64,000 nucleotides of DNA from Euzebyella marina (GTDB lineage: Bacteria > Bacteroidota > Bacteroidia > Flavobacteriales > Flavobacteriaceae): positions 1-64,000 of the forward strand of contig NZ_JACYFK010000005.1 of the NCBI RefSeq assembly GCF_014855515.1. The letters are read 5' to 3'. The notes under the pieces were generated by a model. It did no database searches, had not been told where the DNA came from, and saw nothing but the letters and a program-made list of their open reading frames with translations. The first letter of the stretch is position 1. Each line of letters starts with the position of its first letter. The position numbers and the translations under genes were made by a program. Of this stretch, positions 1 through 7,544 are shown piece by piece.

Positions 1-130
1 GAAACGATATCATTGGATGTATCTAGCCGAGACCTCTCTGTCCCTTCTATTCTAGCTCTTATTAATAATTGGGAAACTACTATATTTATCAATAATTGAT
101 TATTTGCCCCTAAACATACGAGCCGAGACC
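1..130 (+). other. 3' part of an attC-like site of an upstream cassette
   Basis: No gene. The sequence ends in CATACGAGCCGAGACC immediately before GTTGGCAG, the same 3' arm seen at the other cassette junctions (for example CTCATAGCCGAGAC before 1602). It is therefore probably the right end of the attC site of a cassette outside the window. A second, decayed GCCGAGACC motif lies at about 28-36. Confidence 0.5.
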
Positions 131-396
131 GTTGGCAGAAATGTACCTTCGGTAACGCGTGCAGCACGTTCGCAAGAATGCAAACGCTCCCGTGCCCGCT
201 CATCCCTGCCAACGCCCATGCATACGCCTTTTGCGTTTCTCCCTTGCACTTTTTCATTATCTTAGGTCCACAGTCCATAGGAGCACAGACAGGGCACGCT
301 CGCGGAACTCCTGCCAACAAAGGTCAAAACGAACGGCTCAAAGCTCCCGCGGCGACATAAAACTTTGTTTTAGCGCCGCTCGCTTTAACCATGGGC
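131..396 (+). repeat. 266-bp non-coding mini-cassette, copy 1
   Basis: Full-length reference copy. It begins GTTGGCAG (131-138), whose exact reverse complement CTGCCAAC lies at 206-213. Directly after that comes GCCCATG (214-220), complementary to CATGGGC (390-396), and the unit ends at the GTT (397-399) that starts the next cassette. The layout therefore reads as a gene-less body of about 75 bp plus its own attC-like site of about 190 bp. Short ORFs in it are not credible genes. Confidence 0.75.
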
Positions 397-433
397 GTTA
401 TGTGTAACCTTGAAAAACAAACCGAGTAAATGA

Positions 434-1003
434 ATGAATAATTCAGAAAAAAATATATTCGAGAGATTAATAAGTGGTGAATCTGTTCCATTCAATGACC
501 CAGACTATTCTCAAATCGGAACTGCTGTTAACGAAACAAAAAAACTGCTTGTTAAGCTCAATAATGAGGTGGATGATAAAGAAATCCGAAAATTATTGAG
601 CCAAATTATTGACCAAAGAATTGATGAAAGCACGACAGTATTTACACCATTTTTCACCAATTACGGAAAGAATATAAAACTTGGCAAAAACATATTCATA
701 AACCACGCTTGTTCTTTTTTAGATTTGGGTGGCATAACCATAGATGACAATGTAATGATTGCCCCTAGAGTAAATTTGACTTCTGAGAGTCATCCAATTT
801 CAGTAATTAACAGAAAGACATTAACTGTTGGACATATTCACATAAAACAAAATGCTTGGATTGGAGTAAATGCGACAATTTTTCCAGGCGTTACAATTGG
901 AGAAAATTCAGTTGTAGCTGCAGGTGCGGTTGTTCATCAAGACGTGCCTAATAACACAATTGTTGGTGGCATACCAGCGAAAGTAATCAAGCAAATAGAT
1001 TAG
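434..1003 (+). CDS. hexapeptide-repeat acetyltransferase (maltose/nodulation O-acetyltransferase family)
   Basis: The 189-residue protein has an N-terminal helical region and then left-handed beta-helix hexapeptide repeats, ending in the IPAKVI loop typical of LacA/Maa/NodL acetyltransferases. The family transfers acetyl from acetyl-CoA to a sugar hydroxyl, and the family catalytic histidine is probably the one in the SESHP stretch. It is the first gene of the first complete cassette and lies 31 bases inside the cassette boundary. The acceptor is unknown. Related enzymes are common cassette cargo, including virginiamycin/chloramphenicol-type acetyltransferases, but the length and N-terminus fit the maltose O-acetyltransferase group better. 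Confidence 0.85.
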   Translation: MNNSEKNIFERLISGESVPFNDPDYSQIGTAVNETKKLLVKLNNEVDDKEIRKLLSQIIDQRIDESTTVFTPFFTNYGKNIKLGKNIFINHACSFLDLGGITIDDNVMIAPRVNLTSESHPISVINRKTLTVGHIHIKQNAWIGVNATIFPGVTIGENSVVAAGAVVHQDVPNNTIVGGIPAKVIKQID

Positions 1004-1005
1004 AC

Positions 1006-1470
1006 GTGAGACTTTTAATAATTATACTAGCAATTTTAAGTTGCACTAATATTTCTTCAAAAAGTGGAAATATGGAAAAAACAACTATTGAAGATGAAAA
1101 AATGAACACAAACCAATCTACAGAGATTTCAATAATAGTTGGCGACACAAACTATAAAACAACTTTAGCAAACAATGAGCCTGCTAGAGAATTTTTAGAA
1201 ATGTTACCGTTAACCTTAAAAATGAAAGACCTGAACAGTAATGAAAAGTATTTCAATATTTCAAAGAACCTATCGACAGAAACCATAGACGTAAATTCGA
1301 TTGAATCGGGAGATTTAATGTTATGGCAATCAAATACTATTGTTCTCTTTTACAAAGATTTTAAAACTTCTTATCGCTACTCGAAAATTGGAAAAATTCA
1401 AAACCCAAATGGACTTATGAAAGCATTGGGTAAAGGAGATGTTGAAGTGGAATTTAAAAAAGTTAAATAA
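1006..1470 (+). CDS. cyclophilin-like fold lipoprotein
   Basis: The protein is 154 residues with a GTG start two bases after the preceding stop, so the two genes are co-transcribed. The N-terminus is a lipoprotein signal with lipobox AILSC, which suggests export and lipid anchoring. The rest resembles the cyclophilin-like domain often found as a free-standing 120-130 residue protein, with the conserved run ESGDLMLW, the central IVLFY strand and a terminal GKGDVEVEF. Those domains lack the classical prolyl isomerase active site, so no catalytic role is claimed. The stop codon is only seven bases before the cassette end. Confidence 0.7.
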   Translation: MRLLIIILAILSCTNISSKSGNMEKTTIEDEKMNTNQSTEISIIVGDTNYKTTLANNEPAREFLEMLPLTLKMKDLNSNEKYFNISKNLSTETIDVNSIESGDLMLWQSNTIVLFYKDFKTSYRYSKIGKIQNPNGLMKALGKGDVEVEFKKVK

Positions 1471-1476
1471 AAGGCT

Positions 1477-1608
1477 ACACACAACAATGGCTATAAGTAA
1501 TTGCTTGTTCTCGCCTACTCCTGAAAATCCTCGCGGATTTTCAGTTTGGTGTGTACTTGCAAAGTTAAGTGTTAACCCACGCAGCTACTCATAGCCGAGA
1601 CGTTGGCA
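1477..1608 (+). other. attC-like recombination site 1
   Basis: R''-like ACACACAAC (1477-1485) matches the start of its own cassette (397-405) at 8 of 9 positions. The outer arms GGCTATAAGTAATTGC and GCAGCTACTCATAGCC pair imperfectly. An inner perfect 10-bp stem, CTGAAAATCC with GGATTTTCAG, lies at 1521-1544. The site ends in GTTGGCA at 1602-1608. Confidence 0.65.
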
Positions 1609-1638
1609 GAAATGTACCTTCGGTAACGCGTGCAGCAC
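1602..1638 (+). repeat. mini-cassette copy 2, truncated to 37 bp
   Basis: Only the first 37 bases of the 266-bp unit are present. The next cassette joins exactly at an internal GTT of the unit (1639-1641), after the small hairpin AACGCGTGC/GCACGTT. In full copies this GTT is followed by CGCAAG; here it is followed by GGCAAC, the start of the toxin-antitoxin cassette. Confidence 0.75.
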
Positions 1639-1668
1639 GTTGGCAACAAGCTGAAAAAACAAACATTA

Positions 1669-1700
1669 TTACCAATTTGGTAACTTTTTTATTATATTTG
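1669..1700 (+). promoter_or_regulatory. higBA promoter with palindromic operator
   Basis: A perfect inverted repeat, TTACCAA-T-TTGGTAA (1669-1683), sits in the -33 region just upstream of a Bacteroidota-type -7 element TATATTTG (1693-1700). The toxin start is 18 bases further on. The arrangement fits autorepression by the HigA antitoxin and shows that this cassette has its own promoter. Confidence 0.65.
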
Positions 1701-1717
1701 CGACAAACAAGTATAAT

Positions 1718-2011
1718 GTGAGAGTAATAGCGAAACGAACTTTACGAGACTTTTGGGAGAAACACGCTGACTGTGAAGAACAATTAAAGTCTTGGTTTAG
1801 AGAAACTGAAAAATCCGAATGGAAAAATATAAATGAATTAAAAAACGATTATCCGAGTGCAAGTATTTTAAAAGACAATCGAATTGTTTACAATATTAAA
1901 GGCAACAACTACCGATTAATTGTAAAATTCAACTTTGAATTTCAAATATGCTGGATAAGATTCATCGGAACTCACGCAGAATATGATAAAATAGACGCAA
2001 ATAATATCTGA
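1718..2011 (+). CDS. higB: HigB-type mRNA interferase toxin
   Basis: The 97-residue protein belongs to the HigB/RelE-superfamily toxins, recognisable from the N-terminal VIAKRTLRDFW, the central RIVYNIKGNNYRLIVKF strand pair and the closing IGTHAEYDKID. HigB toxins cleave ribosome-bound mRNA. The start is GTG, chosen because an ATG one base upstream runs straight into a stop. The stop is two bases before the antitoxin start, so the order is toxin first, as in higBA systems. The pair fills a cassette whose ends are complementary (1639-1647 and 2383-2391). Toxin-antitoxin cassettes are known to stabilise large integron arrays. Confidence 0.88.
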   Translation: MRVIAKRTLRDFWEKHADCEEQLKSWFRETEKSEWKNINELKNDYPSASILKDNRIVYNIKGNNYRLIVKFNFEFQICWIRFIGTHAEYDKIDANNI

Positions 2012-2013
2012 TT

Positions 2014-2370
2014 ATGAAAATAACACCAATTAGAAACGAAAAAGACTATCAAAAGGCACTCGACAGACTTGAGGACATTTTTGACGCAAAAAAAGGAACT
2101 GACGAGGGAGATGAATTAGAAATTCTTTCAATCTTAATTGACAGATATGAAAATGAGAACTCTCCAATTGGAATGCCTGACCCAATTGAGGCAATCAAAT
2201 TCCGAATGGAACAAATGGGAATGAAACAAAAGGATTTAGCCGAAGTTGTTGGATTTAAAAGTAGAGTAAGCGAAATTTTAAGTAAAAAACGTAAACTAAC
2301 TTTAGGAATGATAAGAAAATTAAATTCAACTCTTCACATTCCAACTGAAGTCTTAGTACAAGATTATTAA
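2014..2370 (+). CDS. higA: HigA-type antitoxin, helix-turn-helix
   Basis: The 118-residue protein has an N-terminal helical part of about 60 residues and then an XRE-type helix-turn-helix around residues 68-105 (MEQMGMKQKDLAEVVGF, followed by RVSEIL). This is the layout of HigA antitoxins, which neutralise HigB and repress their own promoter. It starts two bases after higB and ends twelve bases before the cassette end. The palindrome at 1669-1683 is the probable operator. Confidence 0.88.
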   Translation: MKITPIRNEKDYQKALDRLEDIFDAKKGTDEGDELEILSILIDRYENENSPIGMPDPIEAIKFRMEQMGMKQKDLAEVVGFKSRVSEILSKKRKLTLGMIRKLNSTLHIPTEVLVQDY

Positions 2371-2381
2371 TAAAAAAAGCC

Positions 2382-2513
2382 AGTTGCCAACAATGGCTAT
2401 AAGTAATTGCTTGTTCTCGCTACTTCCGAAAATCCTCGCGGATTTTCAGTTTTGTGCGTACTTGCAAAGTTAATCGCTAAACCACGCAACTACTCATAAC
2501 CGAGACGTTGGCA
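2382..2513 (+). other. attC-like recombination site 2
   Basis: AGTTGCCAAC (2382-2391) pairs with GTTGGCAAC at the cassette start (1639-1647). Outer arms TGGCTATAAGTAATTGC and GCAACTACTCATAACC pair, and there is an inner GAAAATCC/GGATTTTC stem. It is nearly the same sequence as site 1, although the two cassettes carry unrelated genes. Confidence 0.65.
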
Positions 2514-2772
2514 GAAATGTACCTTCGGTAACGCGTGCAGCACGTTCGCAAGAATGCAAACGCTCCCGTGCCCGCTCATCCCTGCCAACGCCCATGCATA
2601 CGCCTTTTGCGTTTCTCCCTTGCACTTTTTCACTATCTTAGGTCCACAGCCCATACGAGCGCGAACAGGGCACGCTCGCGGAACTCCTGCCAACAAAGGT
2701 CAAAACGAACGGCTCAAAGCTCCCGCGGCGACATAAAACTTTGTTTTAGCGCCGCTCGCTTTAACCATGGGC
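2507..2772 (+). repeat. 266-bp non-coding mini-cassette, copy 3
   Basis: Full-length copy with the same length and terminal motifs as copy 1 (GTTGGCAG at the left, CCATGGGC at the right). It differs by scattered single-base changes, and the next cassette starts at GTT 2773. Confidence 0.75.
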
Positions 2773-2784
2773 GTTAGCAAACAT

Positions 2785-3303
2785 ATGCCAAAATCAATCG
2801 GAATATTAATTTCGCTCTCAATATCCCTTTTATTTTCCTGTAAAAGCGAACCGATTAGGCCATTTGAATTTTCAGTAAACGACTATAATTATGCAAGTGC
2901 TTATTCAATGGCTTACAAATTGACAGAAAGGGAATTAACAATTACATTCAGAGGGGAATTGGAGGGGGAAAGTGATAGTCTTCTATTCTCGACCTCTGAC
3001 TTGCCAAAATCAAAAATAAGAAGGATTTCATCTATAAAATTGGACAGCCTAAATGATATTTACATGAACAACTGTGTTTCGGATGGGGATGTAAAAATGG
3101 TCGGACTTAAAAAGGATTCTGTTATAAAATTCGTTCAATTGAATAACTACTATCATCCGGAATTAAGTCCTGTTTTTGAAATGATTAATGAATTAGTTCC
3201 CGATAAATTCAAAATGTATCACGACAAAAAAGACTTAAAAGAAAAAATGAAGAATTGTGACAGCTTCAACATAATAAGGAATAGAGAAGAAATTGGAAAA
3301 TAA
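2785..3303 (+). CDS. uncharacterised lipoprotein
   Basis: The 172-residue protein starts at the ATG at 2785. An earlier in-frame ATG lies inside the repeat unit and would place eight charged or polar residues in front of the signal peptide, so it was not chosen. The N-terminus is a lipoprotein signal with lipobox LLFSC. I recognise no domain in the mature part, which is rich in Lys, Asp and Ser. It is alone in a cassette with an exact 10-bp terminal inverted repeat. Confidence 0.7.
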   Translation: MPKSIGILISLSISLLFSCKSEPIRPFEFSVNDYNYASAYSMAYKLTERELTITFRGELEGESDSLLFSTSDLPKSKIRRISSIKLDSLNDIYMNNCVSDGDVKMVGLKKDSVIKFVQLNNYYHPELSPVFEMINELVPDKFKMYHDKKDLKEKMKNCDSFNIIRNREEIGK

Positions 3304-3307
3304 ATAC

Positions 3308-3440
3308 GTTTGCTAACATTGTGTATAATTAATTGTGGGCGGAATTTCCAACTGGAAATTCCTGCAATCAATTATATTTACTTCAGGCGGACAGTTTCCG
3401 GTGGAAATGTATGCAACTAATTATACACGAACCGTTGGCA
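3308..3440 (+). other. attC-like recombination site 3
   Basis: GTTTGCTAAC (3308-3317) is the exact complement of the cassette start GTTAGCAAAC (2773-2782). Outer arms GTGTATAATTAATTG (3321-3335) and CAACTAATTATACAC (3414-3428) pair at 14 of 15 positions. An inner GGAATTTCC/GGAAATTCC stem lies at 3341-3362. This is the clearest site in the array. Confidence 0.72.
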
Positions 3441-3699
3441 GAAATGTACCTTCGGTAACGCGTGCAGCACGTTCGCAAGAATGCAAACGCTCCCGTGCCC
3501 GCTCATCCCTGCCAACGCCCATGCATACGCCTTTTGCGTTTCTCCCTTGCACTTTTTCACTATCTTAGGTCCATAGCCCATACGAGCGCGAACAGGGCAC
3601 GCTCGCGGAACTCCTGCCAACAAAGGTCAAAACGAACGGCTCAAAGCTCCCGCGGCGACATAAAACTTTGTTTTAGCGCCGCTCGCTTTAACCATGGGC
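3434..3699 (+). repeat. 266-bp non-coding mini-cassette, copy 4
   Basis: Full-length copy, almost identical to copy 3. The next cassette begins at GTT 3700. Confidence 0.75.
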
Positions 3700-3724
3700 G
3701 TTATGTGCAAATTGAAAAAAAACT

Positions 3725-5050
3725 ATGTGGATTAGATATCATTTAAAATGTCATAATTGTAAAAAAGTAACTAATCTTAGATTACATCTACTATCAAGAG
3801 AAAAACAAGATATAAAATTTAATTGTCCTAATTCTGATTGTCAAACAGCTCTTGAAGCTAGATTGGACATTGATTATGAGAAATTTCAGAGCTATACAAT
3901 GGACGTTCCTAATGCAAGTTTTCAAGGATTTCATCAGAATTTTTTAGAATCTTTGGATTTCAAAGTTTTACGTGGAGAACAAGCTGAGGGAGATTTCGAA
4001 TCAGGAGATTTCTTTTTAGAATATTCCGACAAGTTACCTGTTAAAAAAGCAGGTACAGAACCTCATAATAAATTTATGGCTACAGTACGTGACCCTAAAA
4101 ATGTTATTGAATCAGGGCAAAGAGATAATATTCGAACTTTATATGATAATGATAAATGGAATGAACTTAAAGACTTAGTTACTGCATACCAAATCTTTAA
4201 TAAGAAAAACATTGAAACAATAAGTAATCGATTAAAGAAAGAATGCGTTTTACTTCAAGGAAAGGAGTTTGATTTCCAAACTGACTTGGGTTTTGTGAAT
4301 GCATATTTCTTTATTTTAAACCATTTTTTATTCCCTTGGATTGATTACGATAAACATTCAGATTTTATACAATATTTATTTGACACACTATTTAAAGAAA
4401 GTGCCTTTAAAAATCTACAATTAAATGAGGTCGCAGATTATTACACTAATGATTCTTTTTTACAAAACTTCAATCACGAATGCTCGTCACTAATTAATGA
4501 GTTTATTGATTTGAGGTTTAATTTCGTATATACTTTCCAAGACATTGATTTTAAAGAAAAAAATATTTCTATAATTAATTTCACCAAATTGAAATCATTT
4601 TACACAGATTGCTTTGAGTTTTTAGGAAGATATAGCGTAATTCCAATAAAATTTATGAACTATGTAGAGAGAGGAGATATAACAAATATGCCCTCAGGAA
4701 TACCAAGAAATGTAAACAATCCAGATGATTTTGAAAATCTTAGTAATGGTAGTAAAATGGAAATATTTAACCAATATTCCACTGGAGAAGTATTAGAAAT
4801 ATTTGAGAATAGATTTGATTCAAAATTAAGAAATGGAATTAATCACTTTAAAGCAAAACTTGATAGCAAGTCACAAATCATTTCTTATTATCCAATTACA
4901 AAAAGACCTAATGAAGAATATCAAATTAGCTATAGTGAATTTTTATTGAAAAGTTTGAATATTTTTGAAAGTGTTCTAAGACTGAATCAGTTTATAAAAA
5001 TGTTCCACTATTACAATAGAGATAGAAAATCTGCACATAACAATGTATAA
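3725..5050 (+). CDS. zinc-ribbon protein with HEPN-type RX4H motif, candidate defence RNase
   Basis: The protein has 441 residues. Four cysteines (9, 12, 34, 39) in CHNC and CPNSDC form a likely N-terminal zinc ribbon. The middle is largely helical without a recognised domain. Residues 369-374 read RNGINH, followed by FKAKLD, which fits the RX4-6H catalytic motif of HEPN ribonucleases as seen in abortive-infection proteins (typically RNxxxH). That is a motif-level inference only. The last codons run into the attC-like site, and the stop lies nine bases inside it. Gene size, position in a cassette array and the neighbouring toxin-antitoxin and reverse transcriptase cassettes make phage defence plausible. 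Confidence 0.55.
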   Translation: MWIRYHLKCHNCKKVTNLRLHLLSREKQDIKFNCPNSDCQTALEARLDIDYEKFQSYTMDVPNASFQGFHQNFLESLDFKVLRGEQAEGDFESGDFFLEYSDKLPVKKAGTEPHNKFMATVRDPKNVIESGQRDNIRTLYDNDKWNELKDLVTAYQIFNKKNIETISNRLKKECVLLQGKEFDFQTDLGFVNAYFFILNHFLFPWIDYDKHSDFIQYLFDTLFKESAFKNLQLNEVADYYTNDSFLQNFNHECSSLINEFIDLRFNFVYTFQDIDFKEKNISIINFTKLKSFYTDCFEFLGRYSVIPIKFMNYVERGDITNMPSGIPRNVNNPDDFENLSNGSKMEIFNQYSTGEVLEIFENRFDSKLRNGINHFKAKLDSKSQIISYYPITKRPNEEYQISYSEFLLKSLNIFESVLRLNQFIKMFHYYNRDRKSAHNNV

Positions 5051-5217
5051 CCGCAATTTATTCACGAATTTTTATTTTTTAAGGAGTTCATCGGTCGCTG
5101 CGCTTGGTCGGCGGATTCGACTACGTCCGAATCCACTCGGAATTGCTAACGTCTGTGCTAAACCGAAAAATTTGCGTACTTTAACCCGTAACTGACGGTT
5201 ATACGAGACCGTTGGCA
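5033..5217 (+). other. attC-like recombination site 4
   Basis: GCACATAAC (5033-5041) is the exact complement of the cassette start GTTATGTGC (3700-3708). Outer arms GTATAACCG (5045-5053) and CGGTTATAC (5196-5204) pair perfectly. It is longer than the other sites because of a larger inner region. Confidence 0.68.
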
Positions 5218-5476
5218 GAAATGTACCTTCGGTAACGCGAGCAGCACGTTCGCAAGAATGCAAACGCTCCCGTGCCCGCTCATCCCTGCCAACGCCCATG
5301 CATACGCCTTTTGCGTTTCTCCCTTGCACTTTTTCACTATCTTAGGTCCATAACCCATACGAGCAGAGACAGGACACGCTCGCGGAACTCCTATCAACAA
5401 AGGTCAAAACGAATGGCTCAAAGCTCCCGCGGCGACATAAAACCATGTTTTAGCGCCGCTCACTTTAACCATGGGC
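5211..5476 (+). repeat. 266-bp non-coding mini-cassette, copy 5
   Basis: Full-length copy with more substitutions than copies 1, 3 and 4. The left GTTGGCAG and right CCATGGGC ends are kept. The next cassette starts at GTT 5477. Confidence 0.75.
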
Positions 5477-5515
5477 GTTAGTGGCAAGCTGAAAAATCGA
5501 CCTCCAATAAAAAGA

Positions 5516-6232
5516 ATGACAAAAAACTTTTACCTGATTTTATTTCTTTTTACTTCAGTCCTATTGTTAGGTTTCTATTTCACATCTGAAATAAAAGACT
5601 TTTTGTTGGCTCACTTAGGTCATTTAGGAATAATGCTCGTATCCGGACTACTCTTAGTTGCACCGAATAAAGGAAAGCTCCCTAAAAAACAATCTTCATC
5701 ATTCATGGTAGACCACATTTTTGGAGTAATAACCGGAACTTTAGGACTTCTATGTTTAGGTAATTTTATTCCAGTCCTTGCAACTAAATTAGCTGGAATT
5801 GAAATGTCAAGATTTACAAAATCTGCTGAATTTAATCGAATTTTAATCATCGTAATTTCAATTTCAATCTTTGAAGAAATTCTCTTTCGTAGGATTTTAG
5901 CCCAGAAGATTAATAATTCGTTAGGATTTAAAAAGGCGATTTGGATTTCCGCATTGATTTTTGGATTGGTACATATTTATTCAGATACTGGAATTTTAAA
6001 CGCCTCTATTGCAGGTGGAATATTCGCATACATCTATCTCAAGACAAATAACATTTACTTGAGTATCTCAGCTCATTTAAGTTATAATCTGACAACGTAT
6101 TTCCTAACACCTGTATTTATAAAAAACTTTGATGGTATAAATAAATATTCGATAATAGTTTCGTTTATCATAACTGGAGTAATACTAATTTTTGGAATGA
6201 CAAGAATTTTAAATAAAAAAGCCAATGGGTAA
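5516..6232 (+). CDS. CPBP family intramembrane metalloprotease (CAAX/bacteriocin-processing type)
   Basis: The 238-residue protein has several membrane helices and the three CPBP motifs in order: EEILFRR (120-126), FGLVH (149-153) and HLSYN (187-191). These supply the Glu and His residues used for catalysis. Family members include type II CAAX endopeptidases and bacteriocin immunity or processing proteins. The start at 5516 was chosen over an in-frame ATG inside the repeat unit because the hydrophobic first helix follows directly. The stop TAA overlaps the cassette-terminal TAAC. The substrate is unknown. Confidence 0.85.
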   Translation: MTKNFYLILFLFTSVLLLGFYFTSEIKDFLLAHLGHLGIMLVSGLLLVAPNKGKLPKKQSSSFMVDHIFGVITGTLGLLCLGNFIPVLATKLAGIEMSRFTKSAEFNRILIIVISISIFEEILFRRILAQKINNSLGFKKAIWISALIFGLVHIYSDTGILNASIAGGIFAYIYLKTNNIYLSISAHLSYNLTTYFLTPVFIKNFDGINKYSIIVSFIITGVILIFGMTRILNKKANG

Positions 6233-6355
6233 CAATGGACATAACTCATTGCAGAGAATTGGTCGTTGGGCTATATCGGCAGCCACAAACTGTTTACAAA
6301 CCTGAAAATTCATGACCCTTTTATCCTAACGAAATCATACACTAGAACGTTGGCA
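6221..6355 (+). other. attC-like recombination site 5 (degenerate)
   Basis: The site follows the gene as elsewhere (GGGTAACAATGG on the left, GTTGGCA at 6349). The cassette start GTTAGTGGC and the end GCCAATGGGTAAC share only GTTA and GGC, and the outer arms pair poorly. It is the weakest site and may be a decayed or hybrid one. Confidence 0.4.
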
Positions 6356-6615
6356 GAAATGTACCTTCGGTAACGCGTGCAGCACGTTCGCAAGACTGCA
6401 AATGCTCCCGTGCCCGCTCATCCCTGCCAACGCCCATACATACGCCTTTTGCGTTTCTCCCTTGCACTTTTTCACTATCTTAGGTCCATAACCCATACGA
6501 GCACAAACAGGGCACGCTCGCGGAACTCCCTGCCAACAAAGGTCAAAACGAACGGCTCAAAGTTCCCGCGGCGACATAAAACTTTGTTTTAGCGCCGCGC
6601 GCTTTAACCATGGGC
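6349..6615 (+). repeat. 266-bp-type mini-cassette, copy 6 (267 bp)
   Basis: Full-length copy with a one-base insertion and several substitutions relative to copy 1. The next cassette starts at GTT 6616. Confidence 0.75.
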
Positions 6616-6643
6616 GTTGTAATGCATTAAAACCAACCTGGAA

Positions 6644-7096
6644 TTGATAAACCAAATCCTATTAAAGGACTCGATTGAATTCAACGGAACTATATCTGAA
6701 CTGAAAGAAAAGATAAGGTTGAAAAGAGAGCGTAATTTTGAGTTGGAATGGATTGGCGAAAATAATTTTAAATTTCTGTCAAAATTTTCACTTGGAACTT
6801 TAATAGTTGACGGATTTCCTGGAGCAACTGATGGAATTAAGGGCTATGGAAAATTGATTGAAACTGTAAATGGTAATACTCGAATTGAACTGAAAACAAA
6901 AATGCGGATTGAATTATATTTTGCTCTATTCGTTTTCGTGTTTATCTTCTTTTGTGGCTATATGGCTGGCGAAAATTTTCCAATTTGGATTTATTTATTA
7001 CTTCCTGTATCGCTTTTATGGTTTTGGTTTATTTTTAGAATGCAGGAAAAGAAACTATTTGAACAATTAAAAAAATATATTAACGGAATAAAATAG
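6644..7096 (+). CDS. small membrane protein of unknown function
   Basis: About 150 residues. The first 90 are a soluble region with alternating strands and many charged residues. Two membrane helices follow (about 92-110 and 116-133), then a short basic tail. No ATG is in a suitable place; the frame is open from TTG at 6644, so the exact start is uncertain. It is the sole gene of a cassette with an exact 9-bp terminal inverted repeat. I recognise no family. Confidence 0.55.
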   Translation: MINQILLKDSIEFNGTISELKEKIRLKRERNFELEWIGENNFKFLSKFSLGTLIVDGFPGATDGIKGYGKLIETVNGNTRIELKTKMRIELYFALFVFVFIFFCGYMAGENFPIWIYLLLPVSLLWFWFIFRMQEKKLFEQLKKYINGIK

Positions 7097-7098
7097 CC

Positions 7099-7232
7099 CA
7101 TTACAACACTGGCTATAATCCATTGCTTGTTTTTAGTTAATTGAAAATTTCCAACTTTTAACAACCTATGATTCCTACTCGGAAAATCCTGCGGATTTTA
7201 CTCGCAACGAAATCATAACCTTACCGTTGGCA
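7099..7232 (+). other. attC-like recombination site 6
   Basis: CATTACAAC (7099-7107) is the exact complement of the cassette start GTTGTAATG (6616-6624). It then reads ACTGGCTATAATCCATTGC, has an inner GAAAATCC/GGATTTT stem, and ends in ACCGTTGGCA at 7223-7232. Confidence 0.65.
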
Positions 7233-7491
7233 GAAATGTACCTTCGATAACGCGTGCAGCACGTTCGCAAGAATGCAAACGCTCCCGTGCCCTCTCATAC
7301 CTGCCAACGCCCATGCATACGCCTTTTGCGTTTCTCCCTTGCACTTTTTCACTATCTTAGGTCCACAGCCCATACGAGCGCAGACAGGGCACGCTCGCGG
7401 AACTCCTGCCAACAAAGGTCAAAACGAACGGCTCAAAGCTCCCGCGGCGTCATAAAACCGTGTTTTAGCGCCGCTCGCTTTAACCATGGGC
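7226..7491 (+). repeat. 266-bp non-coding mini-cassette, copy 7
   Basis: Full-length copy. The next cassette starts at GTT 7492. It is the last copy before a junction that lacks the unit. Confidence 0.75.
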
Positions 7492-7544
7492 GTTGTGTGT
7501 AATTTGAATAAACTTAAAGAACTAGCATTTCAATCAAAGACAAA

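Noticed and set aside
159-407. 60-94 residue ORFs recurring in each 266-bp repeat on both strands
   Set aside because: They occur only because the DNA is repeated. Copies differ by frameshifts and stops, overlapping ORFs exist in several frames, composition is unlike a protein, and no start context is seen.
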